A stretch of DNA of 64,000 nucleotides, taken from Liolophura sinensis. Taxonomy: Eukaryota; Mollusca; Polyplacophora; Chitonida; Chitonidae. Numbering within the stretch: the stretch's first letter is position 1; the number at the start of each line of letters is the position of its first letter. The stretch is taken from the NCBI RefSeq assembly GCF_032854445.1, contig NC_088307.1, positions 9,062,017 to 9,126,016 of the forward strand, written 5' to 3'. A model generated the notes under the pieces. The model did no database searches, was not told the DNA's origin, and saw nothing but the letters and a program-made list of their open reading frames with translations. Shown in pieces: positions 30,740 through 40,294 of this stretch. Both the position numbers and the translations under genes were made by a program.

Positions 30740-31000
30740 GTACCTGAGACACGCGTAGTGATACGTAACCTCACCACTCCCATCTCCATCCGCGCACGCG
30801 AAATAGTCCCCTTACAAAAGCGAAAATAGTCCCCTTACATAACCGATTGGTCCATTTTTTCTTACGTAACCCCCTTCTCGCGCCGATTGGTCTGTTTTGC
30901 GGGCCCTCCATTGGTTCGTTATGGGGTAAATCCCGTTCACCCATTGGTCCGTTTTTGGCGACCAAGAGCTGGCCCACTCAACTTTACAAGCCTATTTAGT
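30740..31000 (-). promoter_or_regulatory. hairpin/CCAAT module, copy 3, hairpin lost
   Basis: Four CCAAT boxes (plus strand cgattggtcc, cgattggtct, ccattggttc, ccattggtcc), cttacgtaac, and a shortened actttacaagcc block. A short first-exon remnant with donor ctcag|gtac lies at its left end. No hairpin found. Confidence 0.55.
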
Positions 31001-31069
31001 GTGCGAGCCAAACATATGATGTCTGACAGTGTGCTGATATAACACAAAACTTGTTTAGATTTCGACCGC

Positions 31070-31125
31070 GGCCCGGACAGGAAGCCAGCATGAGCTGGAC
31101 TTGAACTCTCAGTGATTGCATTCGA
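31070..31125 (-). repeat. tRNA-derived SINE fragment
   Basis: gaagccagcatgagctggac and ttgaactctcagtgattgca match the B-box region in reverse. Confidence 0.65.
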
Positions 31126-31789
31126 TATCTATTTAACAAATGTTTTCTGTATTGTTTTATTTTCACGTGACAATTGCGTTAGATAGTCCATTTGCTTTTT
31201 TTGTTTCAGATTTAATGCCGAACGCAACAATACTGTACATATGTACGATGTTGGGTTGGAAGTAAACCACCGGCGTTCGTTAAGTCACCCACAGGCTTTC
31301 CCGCACACGACCGGCAGATATTGGTAAAAGGCTAGTGATCCATACGGTCATACATCATTTGAAGAACACAAGTCATAAGTAGAAAACTATTCGAAATTTT
31401 ACGTGTAAATATGTCCCTTCACCTGGTTGCAGTTAGCTATACAAGACATATCATTATAAAATAAGTTTCGAAATAATAAATTCACTTTAATAATATACTA
31501 CTACAGTAAAATCTGCACACTCATAACCTGATATTAAAACAAATGGAATTCATATGAAGAATTTTACTAATGCGACTTATCTGCATGCATCATTCAAAAG
31601 CCAGTTTAAAGACTTAAGAGTCTAATAACCGTTAACACTCTTTGTGTGACTGAAAAGAGTGGAAATGTGGGATAAACTGTGCCTTTTTGTCCTGTTGTTA
31701 AACATTTTCATGGCAGAAAATGACCCTGAACAAAATAAGGTATCTACTCTAATAAAACCGAATTGAGATACATGTGAAAAGTTGAATTA

Positions 31790-32310
31790 CGCCCAAACTA
31801 ATCTTGTTGTCAGTCACTTCTTCATTGCCACGGTTGTCAGTCACTTCTTCATTGTCACGGCTATAACCCTTGTTTCCAGTTACTTCCTTATTGTCACGGT
31901 CATAACCCTTCTGATCAGACAACTTTTCTTGACGGGAGTTATAACCCTTGTGGTCAGGCAATTCTTTCTGCCTGCTTTCATAACTCATGTGATTAGACAA
32001 CTCTTCTTGGCGTGGGGTTATAACCCTTGTGGTCAGGCAATTCTTTCTGCCTGCTTTCATAACCCTTCTGATCAGACAACTCTTCTTGGCGGTGGTTATA
32101 AACCTTGTGGTCAGGCAATTCTTTTTGCCTGGTATCATAACCATTCTTGGCGGTGATCATAACGATTGCGATCAGGCAGTTCGTTATACCCGCAGTTTTA
32201 ATCCTTGTCATCACATAAATCTTCCTGGTCATGGTTATAACCCGCATGATGACGCAGATCTTCTTGGCGGCGGTTACAATCCTTGTAATCAGGCAATTCC
32301 TTATAACCAT
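31790..32310. repeat. degenerate minisatellite, about 34-36-nt half units
   Basis: Alternating taacccttgtggtcaggcaa and taacccttctgatcagacaa units with ttctttctgcctgctttca or ctcttcttggcg between. Open frames on both strands are repeat artefacts. Confidence 0.8.
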
Positions 32311-32378
32311 GATTAAAAGAAAACACAAAAAAACCGGGGATGGATTCCATAGTAAGGGAACAGTATTATTAGTATTCT

Positions 32379-32646
32379 TTACAGCAATGTACAGGTCTGT
32401 AACACGGAGCGTTGATAGACCTCTGTTAACGTGGGATGAGCAATCTCTACGTAATACGCTTGAATAGGTCGGGAATCCTCGACATGCTGACAGACGTCTT
32501 CAGTGTACGCTTGCAGCACCTGCAGTCGTCCCCCGTTCACCCTACCATCCGCAAACATACTATGAAGTACACTTGTGTAGCTTTGCAGGTCGGTGACGAC
32601 AGCGACCCAGTCTTTCCATTGCGGCGTTGTACGGAGCTTCGCCAGG
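32379..32646 (-). CDS. exon 3 of PC4-like gene, helical C-terminus
   Basis: 268 nt from acceptor tcttttctag to TAA; one frame open for 88 residues (LRTTPQWKDWVAVVTDLQSY, LQVLQAYTEDVCQHVEDSRP, AYYVEIAHPTLTEVYQRSVL). No family recognised. The length and composition argue for real coding. Confidence 0.55.
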
Positions 32647-34428
32647 CTAGAAAAGACATAAAGAAGACACCGTCGTCATTCTAATGCCATCACCGACCGA
32701 ACCCTAGCCACATCAATCAAAACGATAGATAGGTAGATAGATAGATAGATAGATAGATAGACTATCCCTTCACCAACAGGTAAAGACAATAACCAACACC
32801 AAAGACCAGGGTCGTCAACCTGAAAACTTTTTTTATTTATTTTTTCGAACTCGAACAGTGAACAAACGAATGAACGAATAAATACATGCTGTAAGTGTCC
32901 ATTATTTTGGTGTCACGGTGAGAAATGTCTCGTGATGACGATTGTATCGCCAATATGAAAGTCCTGACACTGGTCAATGTTTATAACGCGCACCACCCTA
33001 GTCATCTTCCTGTAAAAAACACACATAGGTAAAAAACAAAACGAGAATGTATGAAGGGAAAAAAAAAAACAAACAAAAAAAAAGCTGGGTAAGGGTGGTG
33101 CGGTTAAAACAAAAACACACTCACTCGGTCATCGTAGCCTGGGTGGTCTGGGTAGCCTGGGTAGGCTGGTTGGCTTGGTTGTTAGGCCGGATTGTAGGCT
33201 GCTTGTCAGGTGCAGCGAGGTTGTTGGTTGTCGTCAAATACTCCACGTACATCTGGGCGAATGCCGGGTTCGATTTGTTGATCGGCGTCTCATTTAAAAA
33301 CTGCCGCAGTTGGTCTTTCACACTCTTCTCCACAGCCCACGGGAGGGAGGCTGCCTTACGGGCCTGGCGCATGAACTTGACCAACACAGGTCCCTCTTTC
33401 AGGTAACGCATACGGGCCTCGTCCACGATACTCAGGGCCAGCTCTCGGTTCTCCAGCAAGGGGGGCCGGGGAGGGGATGGATCGCTCGCGGTGTTGGTGG
33501 ATTGTCGACCGTACACATCGCGCTGTAACTTGAGGAGGTGGGGTTGGAGAGCTACATCGTAAGCTTGCCACAGCAAGGCTGTTAGCGCCGTCTCAAGCTC
33601 AGGGTTTAACGGGTCCGCCTTTTCCACCTTTTCCACCTTTTCCACTGGGATGTCGGGGATGGTGGGGGTTGCAGTAGCAGTCTCCTCATCAGCAGTCGTC
33701 ACAGCAGCCGTCACAGCAGCGGTTAAAGCAGCACTCATAGCAGCATTCACCTCACCTCCAGTCCCTCCAGTTTCTCCAGTCTCTCCAGTCTCTTCAGTCT
33801 TCCCCTCCTCTGTTTCCATCATCTCCATCCCCGGCTCTTGGGGCTCTTGGGGGTCTTGGGGCTCTTGGATGTCGTCGTTATCGCCAGCCTCGATCACCAT
33901 CAGCACCAAGGCGTCGATGTCGGGGATGGCCTGAACTAGTTTTTGCCAGTAAGTCCAGTACTTGAGCGTGATACCCTCACTCGTCGGGTAGAGTCGACCG
34001 TTCGGCTGGTAGGCTCGCCATTTCTTCACATGAACGTACAGGGCACCCTCCGAGTTCCTCAGCGTGGACAGAAAGTACCCGTTGGAGAGTGGCTCCCGCA
34101 CAGGTAAACCGACCTCAGGTAGATCAGCAGCCAGGGTCTTGAGCCGAGTCCACCCCACCCCGTCAAGCCTGACGCGTTTGGGTGGAGCGTTCGGGTCTGT
34201 CGGTGATTGGCAAATCTCAATCGTCTCGTCTCTACACACCCCCACCCACAGCCAGGAGGCCAGCTGTAATTTGGCGAGAACCTCGCTGGGTAAGGGCAGG
34301 CATACCTTCCTCTTCTTCTCGGGAGGTTGTTGTTGTTCGGCTATGGTGGATAGCCGGGCAGGTACAGACGCTGAGCGTTTCATCCTGATGGCAGCATGCA
34401 GGGGGTTCACGGTGGTGGAGCGTTTCAT
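32379..34428 (-). CDS. protein with two PC4-like repeats, three-exon model
   Basis: Exon 1 is 34428-33125 (donor GA|gtgagt, two bases before an in-frame stop), exon 2 is 33009-32917 and exon 3 is 32646-32379 (TAA at its end). All junctions are in phase and give 554 residues. Exon 1: a nuclear-localisation-like PEKKRKV (36-42); a PC4-like half repeat at about 58-105 (WVGVCRDETIEIC, then RVRLDGVGWTRLKTL); and a clearer PC4-like repeat at about 117-178 (YVHVKKWRAYQPNGRLYP, then GITLKYWTYWQKLVQAIPDI). A low-complexity acidic Pro/Gly/Ala part follows, then a helical part. PC4/SUB1 domains bind single-stranded DNA and act in transcription. The protein could be host, transposon or viral in origin. 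The gene sits behind a TATA box and CCAAT array. Exon 1 is sure; exons 2-3 are less so. Confidence 0.7.
32722..32761. repeat. GATA microsatellite
   Basis: About ten gata units with one gtag variant. Confidence 0.95.
32917..33009 (-). CDS. exon 2 of PC4-like gene, possible RHIM-like motif
   Basis: 93 nt after acceptor tttttacag. It encodes a short beta-prone segment (VINIDQCQDFHIGDTIVIT) resembling the amyloid core of RHIM motifs, where [IV]Q[IVL]G is typical; here it is FHIG. The weak donor ACC|gtgaca is chosen because it fits exon 3. Without it the frame stops two codons later, which would make this the last exon. Confidence 0.45.
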
Positions 34429-34621
34429 CTCGCCAGGTAGGTAGGTAGGTAGGCAGGTAGGTAGGCCGGTACAGGCAGGTAGGTAGGTCGTGTAGCAGTC
34501 TCTTCTCTTCTCTTCTCGTCTCTCGGCAGGTCAGTAGGTCGGGTCGTCAGCAAGCAGGTCGGCAGGCAGTCAGGCCGGTAGAGCGTCAGGTGCGTCTGAG
34601 GCTGCCGGTCGCTGTCTTCAC
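34429..34621 (-). promoter_or_regulatory. 5' leader of the PC4-like gene with CTAC repeats
   Basis: Between the TATA box and the ATG lie about 190 bases with (ctac)-type repeats near 34435-34490. In the second copy the repeat is longer and differs by a few units, as expected of microsatellite slippage. Confidence 0.5.
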
Positions 34622-35317
34622 CGGCTTTTATCCTATCCACGCGGAAATTCACCACGCGCTGATTGGTTCGTTTTTTCTTACGTAACCTCTTCTCGCACGC
34701 TGATTGGTCCGTTTTGCGGGCCTCCCATTGGGCCGTTTTGGGGCAAATCCGGCTCACCCATTGGTCCGTTTTGGCGCCAGGGAGCTCTTTTCGAGCTGTC
34801 TCACTCGACTTTACAAGCCGACGTTTTGCCTCTTTTTTTCTCTCTTTTTTCCCTATACTGTTATACGGTTATACTACCTATCCACGCGGAAATTCACCAC
34901 ACGCTGATTGGTTCGTTTTTTTCTTACGTAACCTCTTCTCGCACGCTGATTGGTCCGTTTTGCGGGCCCCCCATTGGGCAGTTTGGGGGCAAATCCGGCT
35001 CACCCATTGGCTCGTTTTGGCGCCCGGGAGCTCTTTTCGAGCTGTCCCACTCGACTTTACAAGCCGACGTTTTGCCTCTTTTTTTCGCTCTTTTTTTCCC
35101 TATACTGTTATACGGTTATACTATATCACACTCGTCTATACACACATACACCCCGCGGCGTGGAAAAAAAACCCACAACTGAGGGATGACGTCACACCTA
35201 CCAGCCCTTCGGGCTGGCAGGTGTGACGTCACCACCACATCACCTCAAAAAACGACTCCTCTAAAACCTCAAAAAATGGCTCCTCAATGAGACCCCTAAG
35301 TCACATTCCTAACTACT
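34622..35317 (-). promoter_or_regulatory. hairpin/CCAAT promoter module, copy 4 (two tandem units)
   Basis: Read toward the gene: sharp outer end at 35317, AT direct repeats, CRE hairpin (35187-35231), then two similar units of about 240 bases. Each has tatagtataaccgtataac, an A-rich run, the aaaacgtcggcttgtaaagt block, a gagctc inverted pair and four CCAAT boxes (in the inner unit at 34662, 34703, 34727 and 34760, plus strand attgg). The inner unit ends in a TATA-type gataaaag at 34626-34632. ttacgtaa lies at 34678-34685. It looks like a strong promoter. Confidence 0.75.
35187..35231. promoter_or_regulatory. CRE-bounded hairpin, copy in module 4
   Basis: Same two 21-nt arms, one mismatch, loop ttc, TGACGTCA at both ends. 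Confidence 0.85.
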
Positions 35318-35378
35318 CCCCATGCCCTGACTTGGTATGTTCCTTTCGATTCTTTTACTTAAAATTTATTTTACAATA

Positions 35379-35505
35379 ACTTACCCAGAATTTATGTCGT
35401 CAAACAATATTTTGACCTTGTTACTTTAGATATAACAATTTTAAAGTTATTTGAAAAGTTGGCCTATAAGTCAAAGATTGCTTCTTGATCTCGGAGCCAG
35501 AGAAG
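35379..35505. repeat. dispersed repeat also present at 188-315
   Basis: cccagaatttatgtcgtcaa and acaattttaaagttatttga resemble the stretch at about 199-325. Unclassified. Confidence 0.55.
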
Positions 35506-35812
35506 TAAAGTAACCATCCTATAACAGCAGCGTGACACCAAGACAACATGTTACACGACAAACATATAGGCCTAAGTTAAACTGGCTAATAAACTTTAAT
35601 TTGTCAAACCCAAATTTTTGTTCTGTATGTAGTACGATGAATCATATACGACCAAATGACCAAAGCAGTGCTTGCACAGTGCATGGATAAGCTTCTCACA
35701 GTTAAGGTTGTGTATGTACAGAACCACCGCTGGCCGAATGTTTATACAGCTCTATCGACGAAGGTGGATTATAGCTGGGAAACGAGATAACGGGTTCGAA
35801 ACCAAATCTTGC

Positions 35813-36012
35813 NNNNNNNNNNNNNNNNNNNNNNNNNNNNNNNNNNNNNNNNNNNNNNNNNNNNNNNNNNNNNNNNNNNNNNNNNNNNNNNNNNNNNNNN
35901 NNNNNNNNNNNNNNNNNNNNNNNNNNNNNNNNNNNNNNNNNNNNNNNNNNNNNNNNNNNNNNNNNNNNNNNNNNNNNNNNNNNNNNNNNNNNNNNNNNNN
36001 NNNNNNNNNNNN
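35813..36012. other. assembly gap of 200 N
   Basis: Exactly 200 undetermined bases, probably a fixed-size scaffold gap. It interrupts the second copy of the PC4-like gene. Sequence to its left is unrelated to that gene. Confidence 1.
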
Positions 36013-36724
36013 CAGCGGTTAAAGCAGCACTCATAGCAGCATTCACCTCACCTCCAGTCCCTCCAGTTTCTCCAGTCTCTCCAGTCTCTTCAGTCTTCCC
36101 CTCCTCTGTTTCCATCATCTCCATCCCCGGCTCTTGGGGCTCTTGGGGGTCTTGGGGCTCTTGGATGTCGTCGTTATCGCCAGCCTCGATCACCATCAGC
36201 ACCAAGGCGTCGATGTCGGGGATGGCCTGGACTAGTTTTTGCCAGTAAGTCCAGTACTTGAGCGTGATACCCTCACTCGTCGGGTAGAGTCGACCGTTCG
36301 GCTGGTAGGCTCGCCATTTCTTCACATGAACGTACAGGGCACCCTCCGAGTTCCTCAGCGTGGACAGAAAGTACCCGTTGGAGAGTGGCTCCCGCACAGG
36401 TAAACCGACCTCAGGTAGATCAGCAGCCAGGGTCTTGAGCCGAGTCCACCCCACCCCGTCAAGCCTGACGCGTTTGGGTGGAGCGTTCGGGTCTGTCGGT
36501 GATTGGCAAATCTCAATCGTCTCGTCTCTACACACCCCCACCCACAGCCAGGAGGCCAGCTGTAATTTGGCGAGAACCTCGCTGGGTAAGGGCAGGCATA
36601 CCTTCCTCTTCTTCTCGGGAGGTTGTTGTTGTTCGGCTATGGTGGATAGCCGGGCAGGTACAGACGCTGAGCGTTTCATCCTGATGGCAGCATGCAGGGG
36701 GTTCACGGTGGTGGAGCGTTTCAT
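36013..36724 (-). CDS. second copy of the PC4-like gene, 5' part only
   Basis: Almost identical to 34428-33717. I noticed one substitution (gcctggactag for gcctgaactag), silent in the protein. It includes the start codon, NLS-like motif, both PC4-like repeats and part of the acidic region, then enters the gap. Whether the rest exists is unknown. Its flank (37623 onward) differs from that of copy 1. Confidence 0.75.
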
Positions 36725-36924
36725 CTCGCCAGGTAGGTAGGTAGGTAGGCAGGTAGGTAGGTAGGTAGGCCGGTAGGTACAGGTAGGTAGGTCGTGTAGC
36801 AGTCTCTTCTCTTCTCTTCTCGTGTCTCGGCAGGTCAGTAGGTCGGGTCGTCAGCAAGCAGGTCGGCAGGCAGTCAGGCCGGTAGAGCGTCAGGTGCGTC
36901 TGAGGCTGCCGGTCGCTGTCTTCA

Positions 36925-37622
36925 CCGGCTTTTATCCTATCCACGCGGAAATTCACCACGCGCTGATTGGTTCGTTTTTTCTTACGTAACCTCTTCTCGC
37001 ACGCTGATTGGTCCGTTTTGCGGGCCTCCCATTGGGCCGTTTGGGGGCAAATCCGGCTCACCCATTGGTCCGTTTTGGCGCCAGGGAGCTCTTTTCGAGC
37101 TGTCTCACTCGACTTTACAAGCCGACGTTTTGCCTCTTTTTTTCTCTCTTTTTTCCCTATACTGTTATACGGTTATACTACCTATCCACGCGGAAATTCA
37201 CCACGCGCTGATTGGTTCGTTTTTTTCTTACGTAACCTCTTCTCGCACGCTGATTGGTCCGTTTTGCGGGCCCCCCATTGGGCAGTTTGGGGGCAAATCC
37301 GGCTCACCCATTGGCTCGTTTTGGCGCCCGGGAGCTCTTTTCGAGCTGTCCCACTCGACTTTACAAGCCGACGTTTTGCCTTTTTTTTTCGCTCTTTTTT
37401 TTCCCTATACTGTTATACGGTTATACTATATCACACTCGTCTATACACACATACACCCCGCGGCGTGGAAAAAAAACCCACAACTGAGGGATGACGTCAC
37501 ACCTACCAGCCCTTCGGGCTGGCAGGTGTGACGTCACCACCACATCACCTCAAAAAACGACTCCTCTAAAACCTCAAAAAATGGCTCCTCAATGAGACCC
37601 CTAAGTCACATTCCTAACTACT
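36925..37622 (-). promoter_or_regulatory. hairpin/CCAAT promoter module, copy 5
   Basis: Same two-unit arrangement as 34622-35317, with small differences in T-run lengths. Hairpin at 37492-37536, TATA-type gataaaag near 36930. The outer end at 37622 matches the outer ends of copies 1 and 4. Confidence 0.75.
37492..37536. promoter_or_regulatory. CRE-bounded hairpin, copy in module 5
   Basis: Identical to the hairpin at 35187-35231. Confidence 0.85.
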
Positions 37623-38730
37623 AACTTACAAAGTGTTCAAATGTTGGTGCTTGTTTCTGGCCAAATTAACATAAGCTACAAATGGCATGCATGCATGTAG
37701 GTAATATAATACTACAATGTAACAATGTAACAATGACCTTAATGTATTTACTCTCATACCTTTCACCTTCAGTTCAACTACCTTTGCAGTTCACCTTTTA
37801 TTATTTTAGTTGCCAAGGTGACATCTGAATGTCAGCTGAGACATCTTTATTAAGCACAGAGCCATCCTTTAATAATTTTTTGTCGGGGTAAACCAGCTCA
37901 AGCTATCAGGAAAAATAGGGTAAGTCAGAAGTTTTTTTTTATTCTGGTCTCTGAAGAAGGCAGAATTTCTAAAGAAATCAACATTAAGAAAAAATGTACA
38001 AGAAAAGAAAATCCATCACAAGTTAATTGCTGGCCCTTTTTTACATGCTGGCTAATGAAGAAGTATTACAAAGATAGTATTGAAAAAAAAAAAAAATTAA
38101 AAGATCAGAAAATCCATTACATGCCCACTAAAAGTTTTTGACGAGCTGGAATTTTTTAGAGGGTTGACCAGGTTATCTCCAACAAACCCATTTTAAAGGA
38201 TGAGAACTGATGTTAGATGACACAAAAGACACCTCTAATAGACTCAAAGTCGTTTTCCACATACTGCTAATTAATTTAGGAACTTGTTCCCCTACCAAAT
38301 TCTAATTGTCATTGAATGACTGCCAGAAATTCCTGTGTACCTTTGAGTTCCATTGTTGCTAGCCTTCAATGAGTTACCTCCCTTGTCGCATACATGACAC
38401 CAGTTGTAATATATTAAAATGTCAAAGAACGAATTTTTTACAAGTGAACTGAGCTACATACAAGAAGCATGAGTACAATGAAGAAAAAAAAACAATGCAG
38501 CTGATAATCACTGTACCCGATCAACAGAGTTTGCCCAGACTCACGGGCACAAAAGCCCCTCTTAGAGTCAGAATGTAGAAATTCTCTGTCAGAGGCTTGG
38601 ATTGAACCTACACCTCGTGAGTCCTAAAGTGTTTCAAAGGAAAGTGCCTCTAAGTCACTACAGTCACCACTCGTTAGACCACCTAGGTCTACCTTTCAGC
38701 ATCAACAGTTTTAAGCAAATACACTGTTAC
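37623..38730. other. no recognisable gene
   Basis: AT-rich flank of module copy 5; nothing seen. Confidence 0.35.
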
Positions 38731-38736
38731 AATTAC

Positions 38737-38771
38737 CTGGGCGGGCGTTCAATCTCCGTTCTTCAAGACCT
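38737..38771 (-). CDS. possible micro-exon of an unknown gene
   Basis: 35 nt between acceptor gttttcag and donor G|gtaatt, encoding GLEERRLNARP. The phase fits the candidate exon at 40209. Weak evidence alone. Confidence 0.25.
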
Positions 38772-38885
38772 CTGAAAACAATAATTTTCACATTGTAATA
38801 CCCTTCAAATACAGTATCAAGGACATTATTATTCAATTATATACTACTAAGTACATGTAGTGTGGAAAAAAAAAACATAATGCAG

Positions 38886-38974
38886 ATTTATTTATTTAAT
38901 TATTTGATTGGTGTTTTAAGCCGTACTCAAGAATATTTCACTTGTACTAACCAACTGAGCCACGGAGGCCCCAT
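38886..38974 (-). repeat. tRNA-derived SINE with body deleted
   Basis: The tail (gtactcaagaatatttcact) is joined directly to the tRNA head (aaccaactgagccacggagg). Both ends are present, the middle is gone. Confidence 0.75.
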
Positions 38975-40208
38975 ATAATGGAGATCAGTTGCCAAAATAA
39001 ATCATAGTGCACATGTATCAGTATTTTGATTTCCATGCTGAGTTTGTGATGGACATCTTCACAGAAAATGATTTGTCAGAAATTAATAATGTCACAAATG
39101 ACAAGTTTTTTTCCATCATAAATATCACTGAATTAAATATTCCACAACTATGTGCTGGGCTTGCAGGTATACATACAGTGTACTATAAGCATGTAATTCA
39201 ACTTTATTTGTTTCTAAAGAGTTCAGATTGAAATAAGAAATACATGTATTACAATGATACATGTCACGGATGAATGACTCTAAACCTTCAATAAGAACTG
39301 TGGCCTGTAAAGCAAATAGCGCTCCATGCACGTTAGTACCATGGCGCCATAAAGTATATACCTACACTGTACATGTAGTTGCAAACGTTACATTGGGTGC
39401 ACTTTGTGAAACAGGTAGTCAACATAAAAGCAGAAAAGAGTTTGACAATATATGCCTCACCCTATCTTCAAATTACATTAGCAATCACCTGTCCCAACGA
39501 AATCAACTACTTCTGTTTTGAATTTTGAACAAAAAAGTTGGAAATCAGCCAATTGTAGGAAAATTCCCATGCCTGATTTTCATTATTGTATATGCCTGCC
39601 AATGTCAAAATGTAGTGATTTACCTGTAGGGCTATGATTACTTGTACTATCATAGCCCTATATCACTGCCACTATTTGGCAAGTTAGACCTTTTGACACA
39701 CATACTGGATAATTGCTTAGAATCACCAGTAATGACCTAGAGGAAACCCATAATCAACACTGATCAATAAAAACATTCTCACACAATTAAAGTAAAGATT
39801 AAGACATTCAAAATATGATAATTGATAGTAATGTCAGTAGTTATCTCCCTTGCATGCTTGAAAATTATCCAGTTTACACAAGTGTCATGCTTGTGTGGAC
39901 TTACTAGTAAGAATGCATGGCATCACCTACCTGCAATTAATAACTGAGACAACTATGACTAAGGACAGACAAATTATTAGGTGCCCAGCATTAGTGTACT
40001 GATGCAATCAAGGGAAGTACAGAGGTGTTCAAGAAACCTTATGGAACAAGACAGTCATAATTGCACACGTGATTCCCACAGTTAAGGGGATATGTAGTTT
40101 TAGGGTTGAAGTTGACAAATTTACTACATAAATAGTAAGGAAAATCAGTGCGTTCATATAACCTATAACAAATACAATCAAGACAGGACCTTATTGGTCA
40201 GATCATAC

Positions 40209-40294
40209 CTTGCTAGATCTCTGTCCATCTTTGTAAATTTCCAGTGCCAAGATGCCGGCCGCACAAGCTGGTGAGCTGACACACGAAAATAAAC
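40209..40294 (-). CDS. possible exon of an unknown gene
   Basis: 86 nt, acceptor ccatttcag, donor AG|gtatga, open in the frame VYFRVSAHQLVRPASWHWKF; a second frame is also open (ACAAGILALEIYKDGQ). Phase 2 out matches 38771. Confidence 0.25.

Noticed and set aside
31790-32310. CRISPR-like or gene-coding repeat
   Set aside because: Units are directly adjacent and degenerate, with no unique spacers; an ordinary eukaryotic minisatellite.
32436-32684. 82-codon plus-strand frame
   Set aside because: It is antisense to the longer minus-strand exon 32646-32379, which has an acceptor, correct phase and better protein character.
34663-35226. 187-codon plus-strand frame over module copy 4
   Set aside because: It lies over the CCAAT/TATA promoter region of the minus-strand gene; the repeat in the protein merely reflects the two tandem promoter units.
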